From: TCS-49 sp964442515
GTDB lineage: Bacteria; Campylobacterota; Campylobacteria; Campylobacterales; Sulfurovaceae
NCBI GenBank assembly: GCA_964442515.1
Contig: CAYUAC010000006.1
Location: forward strand, 1-31,327
DNA length: 31,327 bases
Direction: 5' to 3'
In this document: positions 16,576 through 24,285 of the stretch, in pieces
Layout of the letters: every line of letters begins with the position of its first letter
Position numbering within the stretch: position 1 is the stretch's first letter
Translations under genes and position numbers: made by a program
The notes under the pieces: generated by a model
Told to the model about the DNA's origin: nothing
Database searches by the model: none
The model's input: the letters and a program-made list of their open reading frames with translations, nothing else

Positions 16576-18722
16576 TCGCCGTAACGGTTTTTAATCGCTA
16601 CAAACGCATCGAAATTTTCTAAAAACAGATCGGTAAGACGGGGATCAAAATGACGGGCCCGTTCCTGTGAAATAAGGGCTCTGATCTTTTCCAGCGGCCA
16701 CGCTTTCTTGTACACCCTGTCATGAGCCAGCGCATCAAAAACATCCACGATAGCCGTGATGCGCCCAAAGATATGGATTTCTTCTTCCTTCAAGCCCCGG
16801 GGGTATCCGCTGCCGTCATACTTTTCATGGTGTTCATGGGCAACAATCGCGGCCGTTTGCAGCAGTCTTCTGTCGGAATCTTTTAAGATATTATGGCCGA
16901 TAGTGGTATGTTCCTGGATTGTCAAAAACTCCTCATCGCTCAGTTTTCCGGGCTTGAGCAAGATCGCATCGGCGATACCGACTTTGCCGATATCATGCAT
17001 CGGCGAAGCGTTTTTGAGCAGATCGGCGTCATCTTCACTGAGGCCCGCAAGCTTGGCAAGCAGATACGAATACGCCGCAACGCGCTTAACGTGTTCGCCT
17101 GTTTCCCTGCTTCTGGTTTCCCCGATTTCACCCATTTTATAGATCACTTCGCGCTGGGTTTTTTCAATCTCCCGGTGCAGCAAAACCACTTCGGTGATAT
17201 CGCTTCTGATAGCCATGTACTCCAGATTGTGACCGTCATTGTTTTTGATGGGGTAAATAACGGATTTGACCACGTACTCACTGCCGTCTTTGCGGCGGTT
17301 TTTCAGTGTTCCCGACCAGGTGCGTCCGGCTGTGATGGTTTCCCACATCTGCCGGTACAATCCGTCCGTGGTCTCTTCATGCTTAATGATGCGGTGGGTT
17401 TTTCCAATCACTTCGTCGCGCCCGTATCCCGTTATTTCGTAAAAGCGGTCATTGGCATAGACGATATTGCCCTGTGTATCGGTTCGCGAAATGATCGTTC
17501 CCGCATCAAGGGCTTTTTCATACTCCTTTGAAAGATTGACTACCTCTTTAAACGTTTTATTGGTAATATTCAAACGTTTTTGCAGATTGTTTTTAAAATT
17601 TTCCAGCTGCGTTATATCGGTACGGATGCCGATATATTCGCTGATTTGGCCGTGGGCGTTTAAAATCGGTTTGATAATGGTTTCAACAACGTAGTGATCC
17701 CCGTTTTTGCGCCTGTTTTTCACCACGCCGCGCCAAATCTTTTTCGCCTGGATCGTTTCCCACATATCGGCAAACGCTTCTTTTGGCATATCCGGATGAC
17801 GCACGATATTGTGGGCTTTGCCAAGCAGTTCCTCCTGGCTGTAGCCTGAGATTTGACAAAACGCTTTATTGGCGTAGGTAATAATCCCTTTCGTGTCGGT
17901 TTTTGAAACGATAGTGCTTTCATCGATCGCTTCTTTATACTCATTGAGCAGTTTCTCGCCGCTTTCGCGCTGCCTTCTTTGTTCCAACAGCTTTGTGGCC
18001 ATATCGATCTTGATCAGCACCTCTTCAAGGATAAAAGGCTTTTTTATATAATCGCTGGCTCCGTGCTTGAGCGCTTTGCTGATGATATTAAAATCTCTGC
18101 GATCAGACAATACGATAACGGCGGCGTGGGCAAACTCACCGCTTCCAAGACGGGTCAGCACCGCAGTGGAATCCACGGCTCTGGCCGCGGTATCAACCAG
18201 TATCAGATCAAATTTGCGTGCGTTTTTACCAAAAACTTCATCGCCTGGACCGGCAAAAAAGAGCTTATATCCCCTGGGTTCCAACAGTGTCCGCAACTGC
18301 TGCCTGATATGAGCATCTTCCTCATATACGGCGATTTTGTACGTTTCATTGCGCTTAATCTTTGCCATCTCTTTTTTTATCTCGGCATAGATCGCGGTTT
18401 TATTCAAATCACTGGAGAAATAATCGATCATTCCAAGGGCAAACAACCGATCCTTTTGTTCAATATCCCTTATCGGCAACAGTACAAACACATACTTGCA
18501 GCAGTTGCGTTTTAGATAAGATGCCAGCAAATCGTAATCATAGTCAAAAACGGATGCATCCAGCAATAAAATTTCACAGGCTTTGTCACACAGCTGCCAC
18601 AACGCCTGCGGCGTATGGATAGCCCGGCAGTGCTGCCCGTCGTTTTCAAAACGTGCCTTGTAAAACCCTGCCTGCGCGGATTGTGTCGTAGCGATAACAA
18701 CTTGTGCTGTCTCTGATTCCAT
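16572..18722 (-). CDS. Multi-domain response regulator: REC-REC-PAS-PAS-HD-GYP (probable cyclic-di-GMP phosphodiesterase)
   Basis: The 716-residue protein reads as follows. A degenerate receiver (about 8-120) has D55 but no acidic pair and no KP. An apparently functional receiver (about 128-243) has E134/E135/D136, phospho-acceptor D177, S206 and K228. PAS1 (about 262-375) carries Aer-type HNIVRHPDMP and VVKNRRKNGDHY. PAS2 (about 398-515) has the RHPDMP region replaced. HD-GYP (about 525-716) has H576-D577, H605, H610, H631-H632 and D636-G-x-G-Y-P641. All hallmark residues are intact, so c-di-GMP hydrolysis to pGpG or GMP is expected. AAAGGCGG precedes the ATG at 18722. It stands alone with no histidine kinase nearby. 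PAS1 suggests redox or energy input like that of the CetB-like protein. Confidence 0.92.
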   Translation of the reverse strand: MESETAQVVIATTQSAQAGFYKARFENDGQHCRAIHTPQALWQLCDKACEILLLDASVFDYDYDLLASYLKRNCCKYVFVLLPIRDIEQKDRLFALGMIDYFSSDLNKTAIYAEIKKEMAKIKRNETYKIAVYEEDAHIRQQLRTLLEPRGYKLFFAGPGDEVFGKNARKFDLILVDTAARAVDSTAVLTRLGSGEFAHAAVIVLSDRRDFNIISKALKHGASDYIKKPFILEEVLIKIDMATKLLEQRRQRESGEKLLNEYKEAIDESTIVSKTDTKGIITYANKAFCQISGYSQEELLGKAHNIVRHPDMPKEAFADMWETIQAKKIWRGVVKNRRKNGDHYVVETIIKPILNAHGQISEYIGIRTDITQLENFKNNLQKRLNITNKTFKEVVNLSKEYEKALDAGTIISRTDTQGNIVYANDRFYEITGYGRDEVIGKTHRIIKHEETTDGLYRQMWETITAGRTWSGTLKNRRKDGSEYVVKSVIYPIKNNDGHNLEYMAIRSDITEVVLLHREIEKTQREVIYKMGEIGETRSRETGEHVKRVAAYSYLLAKLAGLSEDDADLLKNASPMHDIGKVGIADAILLKPGKLSDEEFLTIQEHTTIGHNILKDSDRRLLQTAAIVAHEHHEKYDGSGYPRGLKEEEIHIFGRITAIVDVFDALAHDRVYKKAWPLEKIRALISQERARHFDPRLTDLFLENFDAFVAIKNRYGD

Positions 18723-18741
18723 ATGCCGCCTTTACGGTAAG

Positions 18742-18763
18742 TACAATATTTGCACTTATTGTA
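18742..18763. promoter_or_regulatory. Inverted repeat in the upstream region of the HD-GYP gene
   Basis: TACAATA (18742-18748) and TATTGTA (18757-18763) form a 7-bp inverted repeat with an eight-base spacer, 19-41 bases upstream of the HD-GYP start. Read on the - strand, the distal arm gives TACAAT, a usable -10. It may be both promoter and operator; no regulator is identified. Confidence 0.4.
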
Positions 18764-18784
18764 ACGTATCAGAGGCGACAAAAC

Positions 18785-18807
18785 GGTACCGATCTCATAC
18801 CGGTACC
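18785..18807 (-). terminator. Candidate terminator of dnaJ
   Basis: GGTACCG (18785-18791) and CGGTACC (18801-18807) form a 7-bp stem with a nine-base loop, about 50 bases beyond the dnaJ stop. On the - strand it is followed by GTTTTG. The U tract is short, so efficiency is uncertain. Confidence 0.5.
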
Positions 18808-18854
18808 AAAAAAATCACGTATGCTTTACAATCGGTAGCAATTATAAGTAAAGC

Positions 18855-19976
18855 TTATTTAAACCAGCTTTTGATCCGCTCAAACGCGCTTTCAAAAACA
18901 TTTTCGTGGGGCGTACTTTCGTACCCGAAACTTTTGTGCAGTTGTTCCAGCAACTCTTTTTGTTCGGTAGTAAGCTTTTTGGGGTAAATTACTTTAAGCT
19001 GGGCGATCAGACTTCCCTTCTGGCTGCCCTGAACATCTTTGACCCCTTCGCCGGTGAAACGAAACTGCTGCTTATCCTTGGCGCCTACGGGCAGTTCCAG
19101 TTCCAGCTCACCCGTCAGTGAGGGGATGGTAATCGTATCGCCAAGCACCGCCTGGGTAAAGAAAACCGGAACTTCCAGATACACGTCATTGCCGTTTCGC
19201 ACAAAGTGTTCATCCTCTTTAACTTCAAAGATCACATACAGATCGCCCCGGTGACCGTTTCTTGACAGGTTGCCTTTGCCCGCAACTCTGAGGCGGTGGC
19301 CGGTATCGATGCCCTCGGGAATATCAAGTTCAAACTTTTCCGTTTCTTCCAAAAAGCCCTCACCCCTGCAGGTTTCACACTTTCTGCCGGCTTCGCGGCC
19401 GCTGCCCTGACACTTGGGGCAGGGTTGCGAAAAGGTCATAAAGCCCTGCTTCATGAACACCTGTCCCTGACCTTTACACTGGCTGCAGGGTTTGAGTTCG
19501 CCGTCTTTTGCCCCTGTGGAACCGCAGTCGTCACAGGGCTTTTTATATTCGTACTCAACCTCTTTTTTCGTACCAAAAACCGCTTCTTTAAAAGTAAGCC
19601 CCATCTGCAGTTCTAAATCCAGCGGATACGCATCCGTAGGCTGTCTTCGGCGCCGGCTGCCGCCGCCGAAACCGCCAAGCCCGCCAAAGAGGTCTTCAAA
19701 GATATCCATGATATCTTCGGCTCCGCCGCTAAAGCCCTGGTAGCCTGTTTGTTTCAATCCCTCTTTACCGTAGCGGTCATACAGCGCGCGCTTTTCTTCG
19801 TCGCTTAAGACTTCATATGCTTCATTTATGGCTTTAAACTTTTCTTCCGCTTCCTCATCCCCCTGATTTCTGTCGGGGTGGTACTGCATCGCAAGCTTTC
19901 GGTACGCCCGTTTGATGGCCTTTTGATCGGCTCCGCGATCAACTTCTAAAAGTTCGTAATAATCTAATTCAACCAA
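18855..19976 (-). CDS. dnaJ: Co-chaperone DnaJ (Hsp40)
   Basis: The 373-residue protein is a full type I DnaJ: a J domain with HPD at 33-35, a glycine-rich linker (about 75-115), four zinc-binding repeats (CDDCGSTG, CSQCKGQG, CPKCQGSG, CETCRGEG) and C-terminal substrate-binding domains. It stimulates DnaK ATPase and delivers unfolded clients. The start is TTG at 19976, supported by GAGGA seven bases upstream and the lack of an in-frame ATG before it. It is separate from dnaK/grpE and divergent from recR, an adjacency also familiar near Cj1260c-Cj1263 in C. jejuni. No CIRCE element was seen upstream; a TAAAAT -10 reads from 20009 to 20004 on the - strand. Confidence 0.97.
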   Translation of the reverse strand: MVELDYYELLEVDRGADQKAIKRAYRKLAMQYHPDRNQGDEEAEEKFKAINEAYEVLSDEEKRALYDRYGKEGLKQTGYQGFSGGAEDIMDIFEDLFGGLGGFGGGSRRRRQPTDAYPLDLELQMGLTFKEAVFGTKKEVEYEYKKPCDDCGSTGAKDGELKPCSQCKGQGQVFMKQGFMTFSQPCPKCQGSGREAGRKCETCRGEGFLEETEKFELDIPEGIDTGHRLRVAGKGNLSRNGHRGDLYVIFEVKEDEHFVRNGNDVYLEVPVFFTQAVLGDTITIPSLTGELELELPVGAKDKQQFRFTGEGVKDVQGSQKGSLIAQLKVIYPKKLTTEQKELLEQLHKSFGYESTPHENVFESAFERIKSWFK

Positions 19977-20003
19977 TGAAACATCCTCGTTTTTTTATCG
20001 GCG

Positions 20004-20027
20004 ATTTTACCAAAAATGAGTTATAAT
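20004..20027. promoter_or_regulatory. Divergent dnaJ/recR promoter region
   Basis: On the + strand TATAAT at 20022-20027 precedes recR by 21 bases. On the - strand TAAAAT (20009-20004) precedes dnaJ. The recR element continues as TATAATTGCAACT, the same 13 bases found at the M23 promoter (15336-15348). Confidence 0.55.
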
Positions 20028-20048
20028 TGCAACTAAAAAGGCATCTGC

Positions 20049-20612
20049 GTGAATTACAAAATCGATAAGTTTGAAAAACTGATCGAAGCCCTTGAGGGCC
20101 TGCCCGCCATCGGGCGGAAATCAGCGATCAGGCTGGCCTATCATATGGTTTTAGAAGACAGCTTCAACGCGCTCAAAATCGCCCACAGCATCGAAGAAGC
20201 GCTGCAGAGCCTGCGCCGCTGTGAAAAATGCTTCAATATCAGTGAAGATGAAATCTGCAAAATCTGTGACGATGAGATGCGGGAAGATACGCTGTGTATC
20301 GTCCAAAGTCCCAAAGATATCGAAACGATAGAGCAAAGCGGCCAGTACAAAGGCTACTACTACGTCATCGATTCCATGGACAGTCTGGATACCACGCATC
20401 TGAAACAGCAGGCACGAAACTGCAGCGAAGTCATCTTTGCCTTTTCCCCCTCGGTGGCCAACGACAGCCTTATTCTATATATCGAAGACAAACTGCAGGA
20501 TATGAAACTCTCCTTTTCCAAGATCGCCCAGGGCGTACCCACGGGCGTAAGCCTTGAAAATATCGATATGCTCTCCCTTGGCCACGCGCTTAATTCGCGA
20601 ACGCTCGTATAG
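20049..20612 (+). CDS. recR: Recombination mediator protein RecR
   Basis: The 187-residue protein has the helix-hairpin-helix region (LEGLPAIGRKSAIRLAYHMV), a C4 zinc finger (C58, C61, C70, C73) and a Toprim-like domain ending in the conserved AQGVPTGVSLENIDMLSLGHAL segment. RecR helps load RecA at gaps, with RecO in this phylum. It is a little shorter than the roughly 200-residue norm. The start is GTG at 20049, with AAGG about ten bases upstream. The last 23 bases overlap the 3' end of miaA on the opposite strand. Confidence 0.95.
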   Translation: MNYKIDKFEKLIEALEGLPAIGRKSAIRLAYHMVLEDSFNALKIAHSIEEALQSLRRCEKCFNISEDEICKICDDEMREDTLCIVQSPKDIETIEQSGQYKGYYYVIDSMDSLDTTHLKQQARNCSEVIFAFSPSVANDSLILYIEDKLQDMKLSFSKIAQGVPTGVSLENIDMLSLGHALNSRTLV

Positions 20613-21486
20613 CTTCCCTGCTCACCTGTGACAATTCCAGACTGCGGCGCTGGGGGAACTTGGAGCGGTTAAACGTTCTTTGGCGCTTTGCCAACTGTCT
20701 GGTGTGTACCGTTACCAATTCCCGGGCTTGATTCAAATCATACTTGCCGTCTAGATAGCCAATAATCTCTTTAATCCCGATCGCTTTAAAACAGTTTGGC
20801 TCTGTGCCGTATTCGCGCAGCAAAGCACTCACCTCCCCGACGATACCCGCTTCAAACATCTGCTGCGTTCGTTTTGCAATGCGTTCATGCAAAAGGGCTT
20901 TGTCCGTGTCGATTTCAAAGATGGGAATCTGTTCTTTGATCACCGGTTGCGGCGGATGCTTGGCAAAATACTGCGAGCGGGTCAAGCCTGTCTGATAGTA
21001 CAGCCCCAGTGCTTTTTCTATCCGGAAACGGTCGTTTTTTTCAATCCCGGTTTTAGGATCAATCTGCAACAGTGTTTCATAAGCCCTGTCTAGATCTTTT
21101 AAAACCTCTTTGGTTTTTGCCGCGGCTTTTGCTTCGATGACGGGAAGCCTGGAAATACCGTGGGTAAGCGTGTGGAGGTAAAAGCCCGTGCCGCCGAGGA
21201 TGATAAGATTTTTACCGTGGGCTTTGGCATAATTGCGGGCTTTGTCATAGAGCCTGATAAAGAGTGCGGCGTTAAAGCTTTCATCCGGATAGAGTTCGTC
21301 GATGCCAAAATGTACAATCCCGCCGCGTTCGCCGCGGCCGGGTTTGGCCGAGGCGATATCGATTTTTTTATACACGCTCAATGAATCCAGCGAAAGGATA
21401 ACGGCGTCTACGGCTTTGGCGACCTGGATACCGGCTTTGCTTTTACCCGATGCGGTCGGACCGATGATAGCGATCGTTTTAATCAT
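20590..21486 (-). CDS. miaA: tRNA dimethylallyltransferase MiaA
   Basis: MiaA transfers a dimethylallyl group to A37 of tRNAs reading UNN codons. The 298-residue protein has the P-loop GPTASGKS (9-16), the LSLDSLSVYKKIDIASAKP motif, GGTGFYLHTL and the C-terminal TRQLAKRQRTF signature. AAAGG precedes the ATG. It lies 15 bases after secF on the same strand and probably ends the yajC-secD-secF transcript. Its 3' end overlaps recR antisense by 23 bases. Confidence 0.96.
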   Translation of the reverse strand: MIKTIAIIGPTASGKSKAGIQVAKAVDAVILSLDSLSVYKKIDIASAKPGRGERGGIVHFGIDELYPDESFNAALFIRLYDKARNYAKAHGKNLIILGGTGFYLHTLTHGISRLPVIEAKAAAKTKEVLKDLDRAYETLLQIDPKTGIEKNDRFRIEKALGLYYQTGLTRSQYFAKHPPQPVIKEQIPIFEIDTDKALLHERIAKRTQQMFEAGIVGEVSALLREYGTEPNCFKAIGIKEIIGYLDGKYDLNQARELVTVHTRQLAKRQRTFNRSKFPQRRSLELSQVSREAIRAFAN

Positions 21487-21501
21487 TGAGCCTTTGTGGT
21501 T

Positions 21502-22473
21502 TTAAACTACGCCGCCTTCATACTGGGCGCGAAGACGCTCTTTTTCTTTTCTCTTTTTCTCTTTTTCGGCCAGCTTTCGCCTGTAGTCGCTGACGCTGAA
21601 GCCAAGAGGTTTAAGCGTCGCCGCGGCGATAAAGATCGAAGAGTAGGTTCCCACGATAATGCCAACAAGCAGGGTAAAGCTGAAACCTTTGATGATTTCG
21701 CCGCCGAAAACAAACAGCGTCAGCACCACAAAAAAGGTCGTCAGTGACGTCAGCGTCGTACGAGAAAGCGTCTTGGTGACCGATTCGTTGACCACGGCGG
21801 CAAGTTCACTGCTTTTTGATTCGCGCAAGCCTTCCCTGATACGGTCAAAAACGATAATGGTATCATTCAGCGAGTAACCAAGGATCGTCAACAGCGCCGC
21901 CAGCGTATCCAGGTTTACTTCAATCTGCGATACCGATACCGCACCCAGAACAAGCGTGATATCGTGAACCAGAGCGATAATGGAAGCAACGGCAAAACGA
22001 AACTCAAAACGGTAGCTGACATAGATCAAAATCGCCAGTATCGCAAACGCCATCGCCATAATCCCGTCGTTTCGAAGTTCGCTGCCCACTTTCGGTCCGA
22101 CCATATCCACTCTGCGGATATTAAACTCTCCCGTGGGAGCAAGCATTTTCGCGGCGATATCGCCTACGTCGCTGCCCACCGAGCGGCTGCTTGTTTTGGC
22201 TTTGATCACAACTTCATCCTGTGCGCCGAAATAGGTCACGCTCGCACCTTCAAAGGTTTCATTCTCGCGCGTCACATCCCTGATCTTGTCAATGGGTGCC
22301 TGCTGGGGGTACTGTACCTGTACCACCGTCCCGCCGTTAAAATCAACACCGAAATTCAGCCCCTTGGTAAAAAGCAGCACAACCGAAGCGATCAGCAGGA
22401 CAATGGAGAGCATGGAAAAGCGGCCGCTTTTGCCCATGAAGTTATACGGACTTTTGTATCTAAACAGTTCCAT
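21502..22473 (-). CDS. secF: Protein translocase subunit SecF
   Basis: SecF works with SecD to drive late steps of Sec-dependent export using the proton gradient. The 323-residue protein has TM1, the conserved FGVDFNGGT motif, a periplasmic loop and five more C-terminal TM segments (SYRFEFRFAVASIIALVHDI, LGYSLNDTIIVFDRIREGLR). The ATG at 22473 is preferred over a GTG at 22479 because the AAAGGG ribosome binding site abuts the GTG but is well spaced from the ATG. The start overlaps the secD end by 14 bases. The tail is rich in K, E and R. Confidence 0.96.
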   Translation of the reverse strand: MELFRYKSPYNFMGKSGRFSMLSIVLLIASVVLLFTKGLNFGVDFNGGTVVQVQYPQQAPIDKIRDVTRENETFEGASVTYFGAQDEVVIKAKTSSRSVGSDVGDIAAKMLAPTGEFNIRRVDMVGPKVGSELRNDGIMAMAFAILAILIYVSYRFEFRFAVASIIALVHDITLVLGAVSVSQIEVNLDTLAALLTILGYSLNDTIIVFDRIREGLRESKSSELAAVVNESVTKTLSRTTLTSLTTFFVVLTLFVFGGEIIKGFSFTLLVGIIVGTYSSIFIAAATLKPLGFSVSDYRRKLAEKEKKRKEKERLRAQYEGGVV

Positions 22474-24028
22474 GATCACCCTTTATACCAAACCAGGTTT
22501 TGAGTTTGCTCTTTTTGATGCGGGGATACAGCAGTTGATACACCCCGTGCGTGCCCACAATCGCGGTCAGCATCGAAGCTAAAATCCCGATACTGATGGT
22601 GATGGCAAAGCCTTTGATCGGCCCCGATCCATATGCGTATAAGATAAACGCGGCGATAAGCGTCGTGATGTTGGCATCCATGATCGCGCTCAGGGCGTTT
22701 TTATAGCCCTGCTCGATCGCTTTTGCCACACTCACGCCTCTGTTAAACAGTTCCCTGATGCGTTCATTGATAATGACGTTGGCATCCACGGCCATCCCCA
22801 CCGTCAGGACGATACCGGCCATCCCGGGCAGGGTCAGCGTGGCACCAAACATCGCCATGACCGACAGGATGATCAACAGGTTTGCAATCAGTGCGACATT
22901 GGATACGATCCCGGCGATGCCGTAGTACCACACCATAAAGATGACCACTGCCACAAATCCCGCTACCAGCGCGATCAGGCTGGCTTTGATACTGTCTGCA
23001 CCCAGACTTGGACCGATGCTTCGTTTTTCCATCAGATATACCGGAGCCGCCAGCGCGCCGCTTCGAAGTGCGATCGCGACATCGTGGGCTTCCTGGGGCG
23101 TGAAGTTGCCGCTGATCTGACCGTGGCCGCCGCCGATACGCTCACGGATATTGGGCGCGGAATACACCCGCCCGTCCATAACGATGGCTAAGCGTTTACC
23201 CACGTTTTTTGCCGTAAAATCACCAAAGATCGCACTGCCTTCTGAGTTGAGCGAAAAATTGATTACGGGTCTGTTTTGCTCATCAAAACTGACCCTGGCA
23301 TCAGTCAGCATTTTGCCATCAAGTATGGGTACCTCTTTGACCAGGTATTTGCGCTGCCCGTCCACTCCGGGCAAAAGCAGATCACCGTAGGATTTGGCTT
23401 CGCCCCGGCTCATCTGCCCCGCCTGAGCGGCTCTGTCTTCGTCGATAGCCATCAGCTGCAGGTGTGCCGACTGACTGATAAGTTCCCTGGCGCGCTGTTC
23501 CTCCTGCCTGGTTTTAATGCCGGGCAACTGGACCAGAATCTTTTCCTCACCCTGCTTCGCCACGGTGGGTTCTGCCAGTCCAAACTGATTCAGCCGGTTT
23601 CTGATTGTATCCACGGCTTGATCGATGGCGTCTGTTTTTGTGGTCTCCTGCATCTGCGTGGTAAGAGTAACGTCGTAATCACTGCCCTCCTGTGCAACCT
23701 CCAAACCCTCGTATTCATCAAAGATTGATTGGAGTTTTTGGCTGTCGCCGCTGTCAAGCAGTTCAAAGGTGATACTGTTTTCTTCGATGGCAAACCGGTC
23801 AAAGATGATCTCTTCATCTTCCATCTTGTATTTCATCGCCGAGGCGATCGATTGGATTTTGGAGTTGATCGCTTCTTCGCTTTTAACGCCCAGAAGCATG
23901 TGCAGCCCGCCTTGCAGGTCAAGTCCCAGCGTAATCTTTTTGCCGCCCTCGCTCTGGGTCAGACTGGGAATAGAAAAAACAATCCCAAAAACCAGAGCGA
24001 GCACGAAGAGTATGAGACGGTAATTCAT
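22460..24028 (-). CDS. secD: Protein translocase subunit SecD
   Basis: The 522-residue protein has an N-terminal TM, the LGLDLQGGLHMLL motif, the P1 periplasmic head (about 45-330) and six TM segments with the VGMAVDANVIINERIREL motif containing the proton-conducting aspartate. It pulls translocating proteins into the periplasm together with SecF. It is about 90 residues shorter than E. coli SecD, mainly in the periplasmic part, as is usual outside gammaproteobacteria. The ATG overlaps the yajC stop as TAATG, indicating coupled translation. Confidence 0.97.
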   Translation of the reverse strand: MNYRLILFVLALVFGIVFSIPSLTQSEGGKKITLGLDLQGGLHMLLGVKSEEAINSKIQSIASAMKYKMEDEEIIFDRFAIEENSITFELLDSGDSQKLQSIFDEYEGLEVAQEGSDYDVTLTTQMQETTKTDAIDQAVDTIRNRLNQFGLAEPTVAKQGEEKILVQLPGIKTRQEEQRARELISQSAHLQLMAIDEDRAAQAGQMSRGEAKSYGDLLLPGVDGQRKYLVKEVPILDGKMLTDARVSFDEQNRPVINFSLNSEGSAIFGDFTAKNVGKRLAIVMDGRVYSAPNIRERIGGGHGQISGNFTPQEAHDVAIALRSGALAAPVYLMEKRSIGPSLGADSIKASLIALVAGFVAVVIFMVWYYGIAGIVSNVALIANLLIILSVMAMFGATLTLPGMAGIVLTVGMAVDANVIINERIRELFNRGVSVAKAIEQGYKNALSAIMDANITTLIAAFILYAYGSGPIKGFAITISIGILASMLTAIVGTHGVYQLLYPRIKKSKLKTWFGIKGDHGTV

Positions 24029-24285
24029 TAATCTTTCTTCTTGGCTATGAAGTCTTTTTCCAGTTTGATCGACGTGTTTTCATCGATTTTAAGCTTGATG
24101 TGGTCTTCTTCGGGCTTGACAACTTCTGCTATAATACCGCCGTTGGTTACGACACGGTCGCCCTTTTGAAGCGCCTCGATCATTTCTTTATGTTCCTTGG
24201 CCTGTTTTTGCTGGGGTCTGATGACCAGAAAGTAAAAAATACCAAACAAAATAATAAGCGGAAAGAGTGATGCTAAAATATCCAT
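24028..24285 (-). CDS. yajC: Preprotein translocase accessory subunit YajC
   Basis: The 85-residue single-TM protein has the canonical YajC pattern: an N-terminal TM (LFPLIILFGIFYFLVIRPQQ), then a basic stretch and the GDRVVTNGGIIAEVV motif. AAGGA precedes the ATG at 24285. It heads the yajC-secD-secF-miaA unit, with TAAAAT (24312 to 24307 on the - strand) as a plausible -10 inside the divergent lnt reading frame. Confidence 0.96.
   Translation of the reverse strand: MDILASLFPLIILFGIFYFLVIRPQQKQAKEHKEMIEALQKGDRVVTNGGIIAEVVKPEEDHIKLKIDENTSIKLEKDFIAKKKD

Noticed and set aside
16893..17531. 212-codon open frame on the + strand
   Set aside because: Antisense to the PAS2/HD-GYP region; no independent evidence of coding.
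19977..20048. CIRCE/HrcA or other heat-shock operator upstream of dnaJ
   Set aside because: No TTAGCACTC-N9-GAGTGCTAA type repeat is present in the gap.
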